A stretch of DNA of 64,000 nt from contig NC_087067.1 in NCBI RefSeq assembly GCF_963678635.1, positions 35,169,966 to 35,233,965 on the forward strand. Direction: 5' to 3'. Both the position numbers and the translations under genes were made by a program. Of this stretch, positions 10,859 to 22,450 are shown piece after piece. How positions within the stretch are numbered: the first letter of the stretch is position 1; every line of letters starts with the position of its first letter. The notes under the pieces are model-generated. The model was not told the DNA's origin, ran no database searches, and saw nothing but the letters and a program-made list of their open reading frames with translations. This stretch comes from Symsagittifera roscoffensis. Lineage: Eukaryota > Xenacoelomorpha > Acoela > Convolutidae.

Positions 10859-11773
10859 TGTAACATTCGCCCGAAAGTACATATCGACGGAAAATAAAGC
10901 TAGGATCTAAGACGAATGGCCAGCGTCTAAACAGAGCTCTACATGCTTTTCACCGTCTCTACCAAAGCCAGTTCTTTAGGTGGTCTTTTCAACATCGGGT
11001 CGACAAAAACGTTACTGTTCTCCGGCTTCGATCAGAACGCTCAAATTAACTTAATTACATGCAAAATTAGTGAGCTCATGTCTGGGTCTCAGTATCCCCA
11101 GACCACGAGGTCACTCCTAAAAACAGGGCTACTTTTACGTATTATATTACTATTGCTTTCGTTCAGTAGATAAAAATCATCATCTCCATCGAAGCTGGAT
11201 CAACCCCTTCTCCCGAACTCCTAGCTTCTCATCGTCGCAAAATGAATTCAGATGTTATATAAATTCAATTCAAGACATCGCCGGGAAGCTAAAAGTTTAT
11301 GGAAAATAGTTTCAGTTCCAATCAAAAGACCCCTTTGGATTCTTGAATCCGAGTAAATAACAACCTTGTCTTCTTTCCGGAAGGCTGCTTTTCCACCCTT
11401 CACCGTTGTTGTGAACGGCCTTGCAACGATTGTAGCGGCACAATCGTTGCAACTCGAAACGGTCTCTGCTAACTCTGCAATTCGTTGTTGTTTTTCTATC
11501 GAAATTCTCGTAGTTATCATTATCGCAACTATTGTTGTTCTGATTTTTTCTGGTTTTCTTCCAAAAATGGCCGATTCTGACGTTTCTCAGAAATACGGCA
11601 TCATACTTCGAAATTTTAAAAATTTGAAATACCAGAATATTCCAGCCTTCACAGTTTGACTAATTGTTCCAATAACACTGTTAATCCTTCAAAACTGTTA
11701 ATTCGGAAGGTTAGTTGCTAATAAATCGAAATTGCCGAATCTGCATTTTCGTCCATTCTGGTCGAATGTCACA
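10859..11773 (-). repeat. Gypsy 3' LTR
   Basis: On the minus strand it runs TGTGACATTCG...CGAATGTTACA, giving the TG...CA termini of an LTR. Its inner (right) edge is preceded on the minus strand by a short purine-rich GGGGAGTA, a plausible polypurine tract. It matches the copies at 24358-25270 (~5 percent different) and 27579-28491. Confidence 0.88.
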
Positions 11774-14145
11774 TACTCCCCGGACAGCCCGATCAATGTC
11801 CCCATTGAATCTCGCAATGTTCGTAAAATTGGTACAGTGTCATCGAACAGAATTTACAAAATGCACAAAATTAATTTTATCCGCGTCATATCGACTCACT
11901 GCAGCATATAAATGGCACCATACTACACTACTATAGCCTTCTAAATTCATTCACTAATCTGCACTTTGAGCATATGACTTAAGATAAAACATTTTTCTGA
12001 CTTCCAATGTCAATGCCTTGATTTAAAACTTCTTCTCCTAGGTTTTAAAAAGTGTTAGTTTGCAGGACAGTCCTGCCAACCAACAAGCTAAAATTATCCT
12101 ACTATGCTTCTTCCCTTCGGAAATTTTAGTTGTTATTGTCCTGAATATTAAAATTAAGGAACTCTGTGGTTAGAAGGAACAATGAAACAATCTCCCTCTT
12201 CAAGAGATTACCCAAGCCTTTCATGCCACCACAAAGTGATCAGTTTTCCTAGTTGATTAAAAACAATCATGCAGGCTGGAATATTTAAATATACTCTTTA
12301 CTCAAGCCTTTCTAAATAAATAGTAAGTGTCTCTAAAGCCACTAACTAAAATCAAAATGCAAATTTATAAATGCAACAAATTCTTTAATGCTCAAAACTC
12401 AACTAAATGTTTCAGTTTTCAATTACAACTTGGTTGCTTAGTTTCTCACTTGAGTTTTCGTCACACACATAAAACAATTCTGAGTTTTAACTTCTTCTCT
12501 TTTGTCATTTCTTTGTTTCTTCTTTTTTCGTCGTTTAGAAGTTCTAAAACTTCTAAATTCTTCTAATATCGTTTCTTTTTGCGTTTTGTCTTCCGGCCAT
12601 TTGTCAATGCTCCAACTCCTCCTCCTCCTGCGACATTGACTCTTCACTTTCAGTTTCTGTGTCTTGCAACACATCGTAGCTATTCTGACGCTGTTGAAAG
12701 CAGTCCTTCAACACTTCTGCTCTTCTACCCTTTGTTTACAACAAGGTAGGGGATCTACATTAGATTCTCTGTTTCTGCAGAAGCTATTGTGAAGGTATAA
12801 CGTCACATTTCTCTCCAAATCTTCCTTCAACATCTCTTCTTTCTCCCTTCCATCACGTTCACTTTTCCTGGAAATTCTCTTCACGCGGTGGTCACTGCAT
12901 TCCGATGAGTCACGAAAGCTCGCTTGAAAGCTCCTGCCCCAATGTCCAGCTGATACACACTGTACACTCTGCCGTGCTTCGACATATGCTTCTTGGCATA
13001 CTCATACAACCATGCAGTCATGTTGGCTCTAAACCATGGCATCAATCGTCTCCTTGCCCATATCTCTTTCACTTCCATCGGAATGATCAGAATCTTGCAC
13101 CTTGTCTCAAAAAGATCTGAAAGATCGTTGGTGCCTCCTGTCTATTGTTCTCCTTCACATGAGCTTCCAGCCATCGTATCGCCATCATAACTCCCACAAT
13201 CACTACTGTTATGGGCCGTGATGAGTCTGGTAAAACCATGGTGAGCAGCTCTCCAGAGTCCCATATAGATCTTGCGTGGTTTGGCTCGTTTGAACCCCCT
13301 GTTCTGCTCTCGCCCTCTTTGGTGGCACAGTTAATCTCAGTGGTGAACTAGACAAAGCAGACTCACTGTTCATCTCTTGATGCATTCTCTTCAGCCCAGG
13401 CTTGGGCTTGGAGGGCAGAGGCATCTCACCTGGTTGTTAAGTCCTAGAACTTCCCAATCCAGGCTCGTTCGCCAAGTCACTCCCTGAGAGAGCCCCGTTT
13501 CTCCACCTCATCACTCTCATGTTCGGGCGGTCTAGTACTCCCCTCTCTCCGTATGCTGCTATCAATAGGACTTATGTGGGGCGGTACCCACGGTTGTCAT
13601 GCCCCAAGATGTTTATCAGGGCGATCAGCAACATGACTACCTCTGGGTACTCCAGAGCGAAGTCTCGATCCATTAGCCGACGATAGATCGCATCTACCAT
13701 CGGTCCTACATATGCCTCTGCCAGGTCCATCAATTCATCCAAGTTGAAGTTATCCATTCTCTTTTCAGATTCGGTTCGATTTGATTCAATGATTTGACTC
13801 AAGTGAGTAATTAAATGATCAATCTGGACCTAGAAAAGAGGTCACGAATATCACACCTGTCCGTTTCACCTTAGCTTCTCGTTAAAATTTATTTAAAACA
13901 GTCAGATAAAAAGATTTTGATTCTAAAATTTATTAAATTCAATCGGTCTCTAAAAGTTTGGAATTCGACCTATTGGATCTATTCCTAAGATTCCTAAGAA
14001 ACTTTGGATCTATTCCTAAGATCGTTATTCAGTTGTTCGTGGTCACTAACTCCTTCTTACCCAGGACCTTAATAACATAACACATAACATAACATAACAC
14101 ACATTACCTACTTTAGTCTGACACCCTCTTGCATGTCACCTTAAC
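11774..14145 (-). other. Gypsy 3' region with unassigned ORF
   Basis: Between the 3' LTR and the macro-like segment. The right part (about 13802-12880) is coding-like on the minus strand and includes the blocks DELMDLAEAYVGPMVDAIYR and PLPSKPKPGLKRMHQEM; I do not recognise the product. Its position, downstream of integrase, is where some Gypsy elements carry an extra ORF, but no envelope features (signal peptide, transmembrane segment) are visible. The left part (11774-12880) is AT-rich with a Lys/Arg-rich open frame and no recognisable domain. Confidence 0.55.
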
Positions 14146-14463
14146 TCAGCCTATACTTAAGTAATATTTCTTATGTAAGTATACTTGTATATTAGTATCA
14201 GAGAAGATTACATGTATGAGCGCGTACAGTTCTCGAGGATGCAGTCGTTCTCTGTTCGGGTCGTACACTGGAAGCGAAAGATCCTTCACATCCTTTTCCT
14301 CGAGGAAGTCTCTCAATCTCGTCAAGGACAAGACTAGGTTTTCCGGGTCCACGTGCCGCTTCTCCGTCGCCCGTGTCACTAAGAAACATAGGTATTTTCC
14401 CGGTATCTGTGACGCCGCCGGAGTCAAGGCTGCTACGCCCCCTATTCCTGGATTTGCTTCCAA
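14146..14463 (-). other. Gypsy extra ORF with macrodomain-like segment
   Basis: The segment carries CFLVTRATEKRHVDPENL, LRDFLEEKDVKDLSLPVYDP and ALIHVIFSDTNIQVYLH. This follows the second half of TARG1/OARD1-type macrodomains, in which a YLVTK strand, a helix ending in ...HC...V..LSMP, and a helix leading to a VYL/VYT strand line up in the same order and spacing. The GCG/D loop after LSMP is replaced by VYDP, so ADP-ribose binding is doubtful. It belongs to the Gypsy fossil. Confidence 0.5.
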
Positions 14464-14632
14464 AGGAATTCTATGTTTTTATGTTTTCTCTTAAAATCTG
14501 CTGCTAACGCTGTCTTAAAACTCATGTCTGCTGTGATTGCTATCGCAAATGTTCTATCTGTGAGTATGAAATCGTTGTCTGTTAGTTTTATGCTACTTGA
14601 AAATTCATTTCGTAAGTTATAATACGACTCAA

Positions 14633-15331
14633 CTACCTCCCTATGTCAGGTTTCTTTGGTTCTTCGCCTGTTTCTGCTTCTAAATCCCCTGTCTCTTTTG
14701 CTATTCTTAATTTTTTTATTAATAAACTTTCAGTGTGGGTAAGTCCTACCCCCACTCCCCGGACAAAAATATCCATCGACGTCCCCGTTGATTGCATACC
14801 GGGTATCAAGTCAAGGTTGGAAGCCAGAATGAGTAGTCGCCCCTCCTGGGTAGCCCAGGAAGGATCTTCTCGTTCGGTTTTCATGTATTTCATGCTTTCA
14901 CAATCTCCATCTTGAATCGTGACACTGGTCTCCTTTGGGTCCGACGTCACTTCGTTCAGCCATTCCAAGACACGCAGATTCGTCAAGTCCTGTTCATATG
15001 ACTGCTGTTGCTCGTCGTCGAATTCAACCTCGGGTTTCGACCTGTCATCGACCCACTCATCGTCGTGATTATCGACTATCTCAATGTCCTGTGACACAGT
15101 TATTTCTTCTAAACCCACTACTTCTTCCCCTATCTTCTTTAGGTCTATCCTGTCCACTACAAAATCGTCGCCGTAAGGGTTATATTTCTTCTTGGATATT
15201 GTCCTGTCATTTTGACGAGTTTGTATTGTGAACGGAAGATCCGGTTCCAAGTTCTTGGGAACCTCCCTTTGTTCAGGGTCTTGCCAGTCCTTTTCTGCGT
15301 AGGGTAAAGTTTCATCGTCTGCTTCAATCAA
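14633..15331 (-). other. Gypsy acidic ORF region downstream of integrase
   Basis: About 230 codons rich in Asp/Glu, between integrase and the macrodomain-like segment. Blocks such as YNPYGDDFVVDRIDLKKIG and VLEWLNEVTSDPKETSV are visible; I recognise no domain. It probably belongs to the same extra ORF as the macro-like segment, as an inference from adjacency and strand only. Confidence 0.5.
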
Positions 15332-15545
15332 CTCATGGGTGCAGGTCCAGTGGTGTACTTCTTCCTTCCTCTATGACTTCATTCCCAGCGTTCTTTTCCC
15401 TGGTGCCCTTCTCATTGACCTCACAAGCAGGGTCCATCATTAGATAACCCCCTTCTTCCATGTCTGCAGGTATACACCAGTCTTTTGTCGATGGATTGTG
15501 TGGCTTAATGTTTTCGTAATGAGCGGCTCGGCCAGTACTCAGTCT

Positions 15546-16453
15546 TTAAAAGCGTCCCTCCTGGTGCACCTCCGTAATCATGAAGGGTCCCCTCCACTTT
15601 TTTAGAAGCTTTTTCGTTCCTTTCGGTGGTATGACGTTCTGAAACACCCATACGTAGTCTCCTACCGAATAAGCTTTTGCACCAGCTGCTTTCTTGTCAA
15701 ATCTTTTCCTCTGTCTTGCCTGTGCCTGCTGATTATTACGTCTACTTAAGTCGTTTAACTCCTGCTGACGTCTTATTACATCCCTTACATAGACCTGTGG
15801 TGACGTCTTCTTACCCTCATACTCTGGGTAGAAGAAAGTCAAGGGCAAAGACTTCTCGTGCCCGGTCAGCATCAAATGTGGACTAACCCCGGTGGTGGAA
15901 TGCTGTGTGCTATTGTAAGCTCTCATCCTCATCACCTGTGGAAGATATCTGTCCCAATCTTTCCACTAAGCCATTTGTCTGGGGATGGTATGTCGTGGAG
16001 TGAGCTTCTCGTGGAGGATGCAACCTGTGAGCGTCTCATTAGCTCTTTCGTGAGCTCTCCTACGAAAGCTGTTCCGTTATCCGATCGCGATTGAAACGTC
16101 ATCGGACAACCGTGTCTCGCTATCCACGTATTGATCAGGTGGTCGCGCGTCTCTTCCGCTGAGGCAGTTATGCAGGGCACGGCCTCTGCATACTTCGTGA
16201 AGTGATCTATCATGACCAAGACTTGATTATAACCACTGTCTGTCATGCATATCTTTTGGTGATCTATCTGCACCACCTCGTTGAATTCAGACAAGTCAAT
16301 CGATTGTAAGGGGAATCGCAATTTCATTGGATCCTTGACCTGTTGGCATGACAGACATGCTGTTACCCACTTCCCGCATGCCTTTTTCATTCCAGGCCAC
16401 TCAAAGCGCTCCAGGATCCTCTGATACACTTTGTCGATCCCCTGATGGCCCAT
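15546..16453 (-). other. Gypsy integrase region
   Basis: Contains the HHCC finger (MGHQGIDKVYQRI, C..C in CLSCQQVK), the catalytic core with NQVLVMIDHFTKYAEAVP and SDNGTAFVGE, the segment NSTQHSTTGVSPHLMLTGHE, and the GPY/F-like module GTKKLLKKWRGPFMITEV. The order is that of Ty3/Gypsy integrases. Fossil. Confidence 0.9.
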
Positions 16454-16584
16454 CTGATCATGCGACCTGATAAGAGTTCTGTCTGATAGAGTTGTGGCAA
16501 CACTATCGCGTTATACTTGTATAGGACTTTGTCTTCATCTCTTCTCTTTCAAGCCACAATCCCGTCCTTGTTCAAGTATAACCT

Positions 16585-17283
16585 TCACTCTTTCTGCATA
16601 AAATACTGTCTCAGAATGCGGTAAATTTCTTCCTTCAGGTCTCTTTTGTCTGGAGAACCATTTTCGATCCACCTTTTCAGGTTGCTTGTCATGAGGTCTT
16701 TTCTCTGCGCTCTTAGAAGATCCGAGAGTCTGTATCTCGCCTTCAAGTACGTCTTCATGACCCTCATCTGACTATTCAGCTCATTGGGCCGATGCGTATT
16801 TTCTTCCATCTTAACGCTCCAAATTTTTGCCAATGGCTGTGTTTCCTGTTCGAATGGCTGAAGATCAGTCCCGACTACCTCTTTTTGTGGCAACAGACTC
16901 ATCGAACGTTTCGATACCGCTATTGTCTCCAGATCATCCGCTGCGTTATCAAAGACTCTTTCACGTGGTATGAGGTAGCAATCACTGTCAGGGTCCTGGT
17001 ATACCTCTCTATCCAGATCCCTTGCTCGAGTTTCCACTAGTAGTGTGTGGATCGCTAGTTCTGACAGTTCCGGTCCTGAGCTCGAGTTCCTGTCTGAGTA
17101 GGTTTCAATTCCTGAGTTTCGGGAGTTGTCATCTGTTGAAGAGTCTGCTACGGAGTCTGCACCATCTCTTGGGTCAGTTCTGTGCTTTCTCCGCATCCAT
17201 CTGAACTCCCCGCACAAAATTTTGTTCTCGTGGTCCCGCTTCCCATCAGGAACGTCCTCCTCTACATCAGACTCCCCGGACAA
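16585..17283 (-). other. Gypsy acidic linker between RNase H and integrase
   Basis: Ser/Asp/Glu-rich stretch (for example GADSVADSSTDDNSRNSG) that lies where the tether between RNase H and integrase is found; unusually long here. No domain recognised. Confidence 0.55.
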
Positions 17284-17965
17284 ACTTTTCCTTGTCCCGA
17301 GTGTTGATCTTGAACTCGCTGGCTCTTCTCACCGTTCGTCTCCCCGGAAAAACAATCTTGCACCAGGTTTCGTTCAACCTTTTCATCTTCTTTATTCTGA
17401 TCCACAAAGGTATTCCTTCGCGTATTGCTCCCCTGTTCTTTCCGTCCGTAAGAAGTACTGAGTAAAACCTCGTGTGATTTGAGTATACTAGTTGCTGAAC
17501 TATTGTCCTACAGTCCCTCTCGTTCTCTTTGTGTTGTCGTCTGGACGGCATGATCTTCACCTTCTCACTGACTGTCAGTGATGCCACTGCTGCTGCCCAC
17601 CCGGGGTCATCTCTGGTCAATTCTCTCTGTAACAATCCACCCAGCATCCGCATCACTTGCAGTGTGACCTGCACCGTTTTATCCAATAATGAGAGGCTGT
17701 TAATGTTCATGCGAGAGAGTTCCTGCTGGACAAATGTTTGAGCGCAGCAACAGATCCAAGGGCACCGGGTCCTTCTTGGATAGGATCTTTATCTCGGCTG
17801 CTTTCTCTACAGGTAACTCAGGATGTCCTGGAATTGGATGTCCAGACTTGTCCAACCATCTCGTCAAGGGAAGCGCTTCATAAACTTCTTTGTCCAGAAA
17901 CGAGAATCCTTCCTTTATTTCTGCCTGATTGGCCTGCTTCTGTTCCAGTCTTTCATAGAACTCGG

Positions 17966-18413
17966 TTTTCTTGCTGAGTCTGTCAGCATTCTGGTGTTTG
18001 TCACTCATCCTGTGCTCGATTATCATGTGGTAGCCATCTAATCTTACTATCCACCTACCAATATCACTCTGATCCGTCGAATATGTCTTCAACCAGGATA
18101 ACGCCCCGTTGTCCACGCGTAACTTAAAGGGAGCGCTCCCCAAGTACGTGACTACTGCAAACATTTCTGCTTTTGGTGCACCATATTTCATCTCAGTGTC
18201 ACTTAACACCTTACTGCCATATGCTATGGGACGGAGAACGGTTCTTCCATTCCATTCTTGCTCCTGATACAGTATTCCCGAGATGGCTACTACTGATGCG
18301 TCTGTGTCAAGAACATACATGCCCTTTTCAGTGGGCATGCCTAGCACTGGCGCTTCGCACGGTTCCCGCTTTATGTCCTCAAAGGCCGTTTGAGCTTCAT
18401 CGCTCCATTCGAA
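17966..18413 (-). other. Gypsy RNase H domain
   Basis: Carries FEWSDEAQTAFEDIK, YVLDTDASVVAISGILYQEQ, PIAYGSKVLSDTEMKY and KHQNADRLSKK, the four blocks of the Ty3/Gypsy RNase H (first Asp in DTDAS, last in NADRLS). Fossil. Confidence 0.9.
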
Positions 18414-18479
18414 CTTTTTCTCTTTGTTGCGCATCAGCTTCTGCATCGGATACATCTTGTATGTATATCCTTTTATGAA

Positions 18480-19169
18480 CTCAAGGTAGTAGTTGGCAAA
18501 CCCTAGGAAGCTCATGAGCTGTGTGTCCGTTCTGGGAGCCTTCCATGTCAACACAGCTTCTACTGCTTCCGGTTCCGGGCTCACACCATGCCTGTCCACC
18601 ATTGTTCCCAGGTACTTGATTGAATCCCTAAGGATTTCACATTTCGATGGTTCGAATTTCAAGCCTGCTCTTTTCATGCATCCAAAGACCTCATCGAGCC
18701 GATCAATGTGGTCTTACAGTGTCGGTGTTGCTATGACTACGTCATCTACGTAACACATCACAAGATTCCCGTACTTCTTTGTCACTCTGGTCAAAGCCTG
18801 AGCCATCAGTCTTTGAAACGTGGCTGTTGCGTTGCACAAGCCAAAGGGCATCCTCTTCCACTGGTACAACCCCAACTCACACGCGAATCCGGTCTTTTCT
18901 CTGCCCTTCTTCCGCAGAGGGACCTGCCAGAAGGCAGAACCCAAGTCTAATGTGGTGAAGAACTTGGCATCAACAAGTTTAGAGAGGCTCTCGTCTATTC
19001 GCGCTATCGGGTACGCATCTTCTATCGTTACCGCGTTCAAGTAGCGAAAGTCGCAACAAAACCTAAGCTGCCCCCTTTCTTTTTCGCCATTACTACCCCG
19101 CAAGCCCTCGGCAATTTCGAGGGCTCTATCATGTCGTATTCGAGCATCGTTTCTTTTTCCGCTCGGCAC
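18480..19169 (-). other. Gypsy reverse transcriptase domain
   Basis: Carries RFCCDFRYLNAVT, FFTTLDLGSAFWQVPL, KRMPFGLCNATATFQRLM and VMCYVDDVVIATPT (catalytic YVDD), then KCEILRDSIKYLGTMVD and FLGFANYYLEFIKGY at the RT/RNase H junction. Clear Ty3/Gypsy type. Fossil. Confidence 0.95.
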
Positions 19170-19867
19170 GCTTCCGATTTATGTGGCGTCATTCGTCTTG
19201 CGCCTTCCCTATGGGGAACGGCGCCTTCCTCAAGATCGATTTCGTGTTCGACGAAATTACAGCAACCGATATCCGCCTTATGTCTTGAAAATACATCCGC
19301 GTTCCGATTTTAAACCTCCCGTAGTAGCTCGAAATCTGCCTCGCCTATTTTCCCTTTTAAGTTTTCTATCTCTGGCAAAACCGGTTTGTCAGACTCTAGT
19401 TCATATGACGAGGGGCGTTCCGGAAAATTCGAGCAGCTCGATAAGCCGTCGTCTGTGTCGGACTTCATTGAAAACAATTTATGAATAGATTTTAATTCAT
19501 TAATCCTTTTTAAAATTTTATCTTTATTGGCATGATAAAGACAGTCTTTCACACTATTTTTCTTCACGTTTTGTGTCTCTTCATAGTCGGTCCTCATCGG
19601 CAAAGCGTAACCAAGCTTCTTTCCATGCTGGATTGAAACCGTGGTGTCCAGTGTCTTCAATAACACACTGACACAGTCCGTTTCGCGTTAACGAGAAGCT
19701 CCGGCCTAAAATCACTGAGCTTTGACTATTTGGATTCGGTACCAAACAATTCTGTTTACTATCACTTAAAGAATTTAAATTTCTCATTCTAAAAAGTGCT
19801 ACTATTTCCTGTCCTGGCCGTAGTTTTATTTCTCTTGAGTGCCCCGCCTGAGTATCATCGCCCCTTG

Positions 19868-21510
19868 TTAAGGGCTCTGTATTCGGTGCATCCCTGCAAT
19901 CCGAATCGCCGTGACTGTTTCCCCCTTGGCCCACATGACTCCTCCCTGGGCTCGCATGTCTCCTGTTACCCGAACCACCTCTCCCAGTCGCATGTGTGCC
20001 TTGCGTCGGTCGTTCGTTTGAGGTCTGTCTGTTCCCTGTTGAACTTGCTCTACTGTTTGGGCCCCATGTTCTATTATCCCTTGTGGCATAGCTGATGAAC
20101 AGCCCCTACCTCTAGTGGATCCATATGTCCTCCTCCTTTGATGGTCATTGAAGTTCACCTTCGGCTCCGTGCTGGGACCTCCCGAGTTTGGTTCCCCTTC
20201 TTTTGGTCCACCCTTGCTGCCTAGTAGCCCGTCCAACCTATCCATGATAGCCTGAGTTCGCCTCTCCATCATCGCATCTATCTTTGTGTCAAGAGTCCCA
20301 AGAGACTGCTCTTGCTGAATTCTTAACTTCTCCATGTCGTCTCTTAAGCGTAACTCTCTCCGTTCCGCTTCTCTTGTCATTCGCGACAAGTTTTTAGCTA
20401 TGTGCTCATCCGTTCTTTCCTTCAAGCGTTTTTCGCTTCTACCAACTTCTTGTCTATTGCGGTTTATTTCTTCCCGCAGACTTTCTCTTTCAACGTGGAC
20501 TGCTCTTTCTAGTTCACTCATTCTCATGGACATCTGTTCATTTTGTTCTCCTATACCGCCCACTATGTTGTTCAAGGCTTCTTCTAATGATGCTCCGTTT
20601 TCTACTATTGGCGTCACTAGTGGCGGTGTCACCCTGTCGATCCCAGGTAGCTTTGTGCTGGTCGAGATTCGGGCTTTGATTTTCTGCTTCGACGTCTCTT
20701 CATTATCCACCTCTGGAACCGCTGATGCGTTGCCTAGCCCTATGTTTCTATTCTCCCCAGTTTGCGTCTCCGAATTTGTCATACTCTTTTGACTGGCCTG
20801 ATGTGTTTGTGTCTTTGCTTATCGTTCTCACCACACCAAATTTGTCCATGGTTCCAGTCTCTCTGTCGGTGTGTTCCTCATTCTCCTGGGTCGAATTATT
20901 GAGGGTGACTCGAGATCCAAAGTCAACTTGCTCATCATCGTCCTTTTCTTCCTCCTGGGATTCGCCTTTATTTCCTGTACCCATTGCCATGGTGAATGGA
21001 AAGATGTTTCCGAAAGTGTACTTCATTCTTTCTGAAAACGATCAGGACGTTGTCTGTTTCTCCGTCACGCCTGCCATCATGGTGTTGTCTATGGGAGATC
21101 TTCTGGTTGCCACAATTTCAGTAGAGATGTCGGACACTTCCGACATCTCCTCTCGGTTCACTGTCCCGGTGGAAGTGGCAAAATCTTGGCCTTATTCTAC
21201 CGGAGTAGATTCACTCACCAGCCTTCTGTCTCTCTCCTTCGGTCCATGTATTTCCTGTTTCTCATTCATGGCCTGGTCCGGTTGGACCTCCACTTCTAGC
21301 ATAGCTTTTCGCTCTTCTGAGGACTTTTGACTCCTGGTTTCAACCATTCTGCCTGAAACCGTCTCCCCTTTGTCGGTCCGGGTTGGGTATTGCTTCGATG
21401 ATCCGTTCCACAAAAGGGTCGGTCATTGCTTTTCTTTGCTTTTCAGGTATGAATTTCCTGGAGCTATCACCTAGAATAGGTATCCTTGACTTGTCTAGAT
21501 TCATTTTCAA
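19868..21510 (-). other. Gypsy gag-like coiled-coil region
   Basis: Region between the leader and the pol linker, on the minus strand. It is rich in Glu/Arg/Lys with a long predicted coiled coil (for example EEINRNRQEVGRSEKRLKER) followed by a Gly/Arg segment. No CCHC knuckle is seen. Assignment as gag is by position. Fossil. Confidence 0.65.
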
Positions 21511-22229
21511 TTTATCACTTCTTACTACCTATACACTCAATTCAATTGCTAGTGTCCTTTTGATCTGACTACTGATAATAATAACACAACACAATAAATT
21601 CCAAAAGTTTTTTTAAAATAGTGAGCACGAATCCTTGTATGTTATCACGGAATCGTAAGATTTGAGAACTAGCACAGTATGATGATATCAGTCAATTTAA
21701 GAGATAGTGTATTCACTACCCAATCAAACACAAACTTTTGATTTAAAACCAGATATAACAAAATAAGAATATTTCTATGAAAAACGTATGTGTATTGTAA
21801 TTTTAGTCGGTCGCAGTACAATAGTCGAACTTGTTTTTATAAAGAAAGAGCTTTCCCTGCTTGGTGCTGCACCAAACAGATAAAACTTGAAGGCAGTAGT
21901 TTTCTCAAGTGGGCGTCTATTGCACCCACCGAGTCCTGTGCTACCTATCTGCCTTCGAACTGCCCGAGGTAGACCTACTAAAATCCTCAGGGCAGTGACT
22001 TTTCTCAAAAAAGTTTTGAATTTCAATCCACACCAATGAGTTACAAACTCTTTTTTTTTTAATTTAGACTTAGTGTCGCGAATATCCGAGTTTGGATCTG
22101 TTTTGTTTTGGTCTGGTCTTTTTTGAAAGGCAAATTACCAGTGCAGTCACTGGTTCCTAGCCTGTCTCTTAATAACCTAACACCCCTCACTATTATCTTT
22201 TCTTCTGTTTACCTAACTCCTTTAACAAA

Positions 22230-22450
22230 ATAATACCCCTCCGGGTTGACAAAAACAGTACCCCTCCGGATTGGCAAAAATAGGACCCCTCCGGATTGGC
22301 AAAATTGAGACCCCTCCGGATTGGGACCCCTCTGGGTTAGCAAAAGTAAGACCCCTAGGAAAAAGTTGGACCCCTACTGATTGGGACCCCTCCGGTTTAG
22401 GAAAAATTTGGACCCTTCCTGATTGGAACCCCTCCGGTTTTGTAAAACTA
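22230..22450 (+). repeat. Minisatellite of ACCCCTCCGGATTGG units
   Basis: About nine diverged units of 18-25 bp, each holding ACCCCTCCGG followed by ATTGG/GTTNG and a short A-rich spacer. The same core also occurs singly at 22487, 22557, 23039, 23752, 23775 and 24825 in the leader and LTR, and at the matching points of the duplicate. Confidence 0.85.

Noticed and set aside
10859-11773. The ~913-bp repeat with TGTAACATTCG / CGAATGTCACA ends as a terminal-inverted-repeat DNA transposon
   Set aside because: The same sequence bounds a complete Gypsy pol region on both sides, begins TG and ends CA, and sits next to a purine tract and a possible primer-binding site. It is an LTR; the inverted ends are the short ones LTRs often have.
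14216-15231. Several 90-100 codon plus-strand frames
   Set aside because: They are shadows of the minus-strand Gypsy ORF regions.
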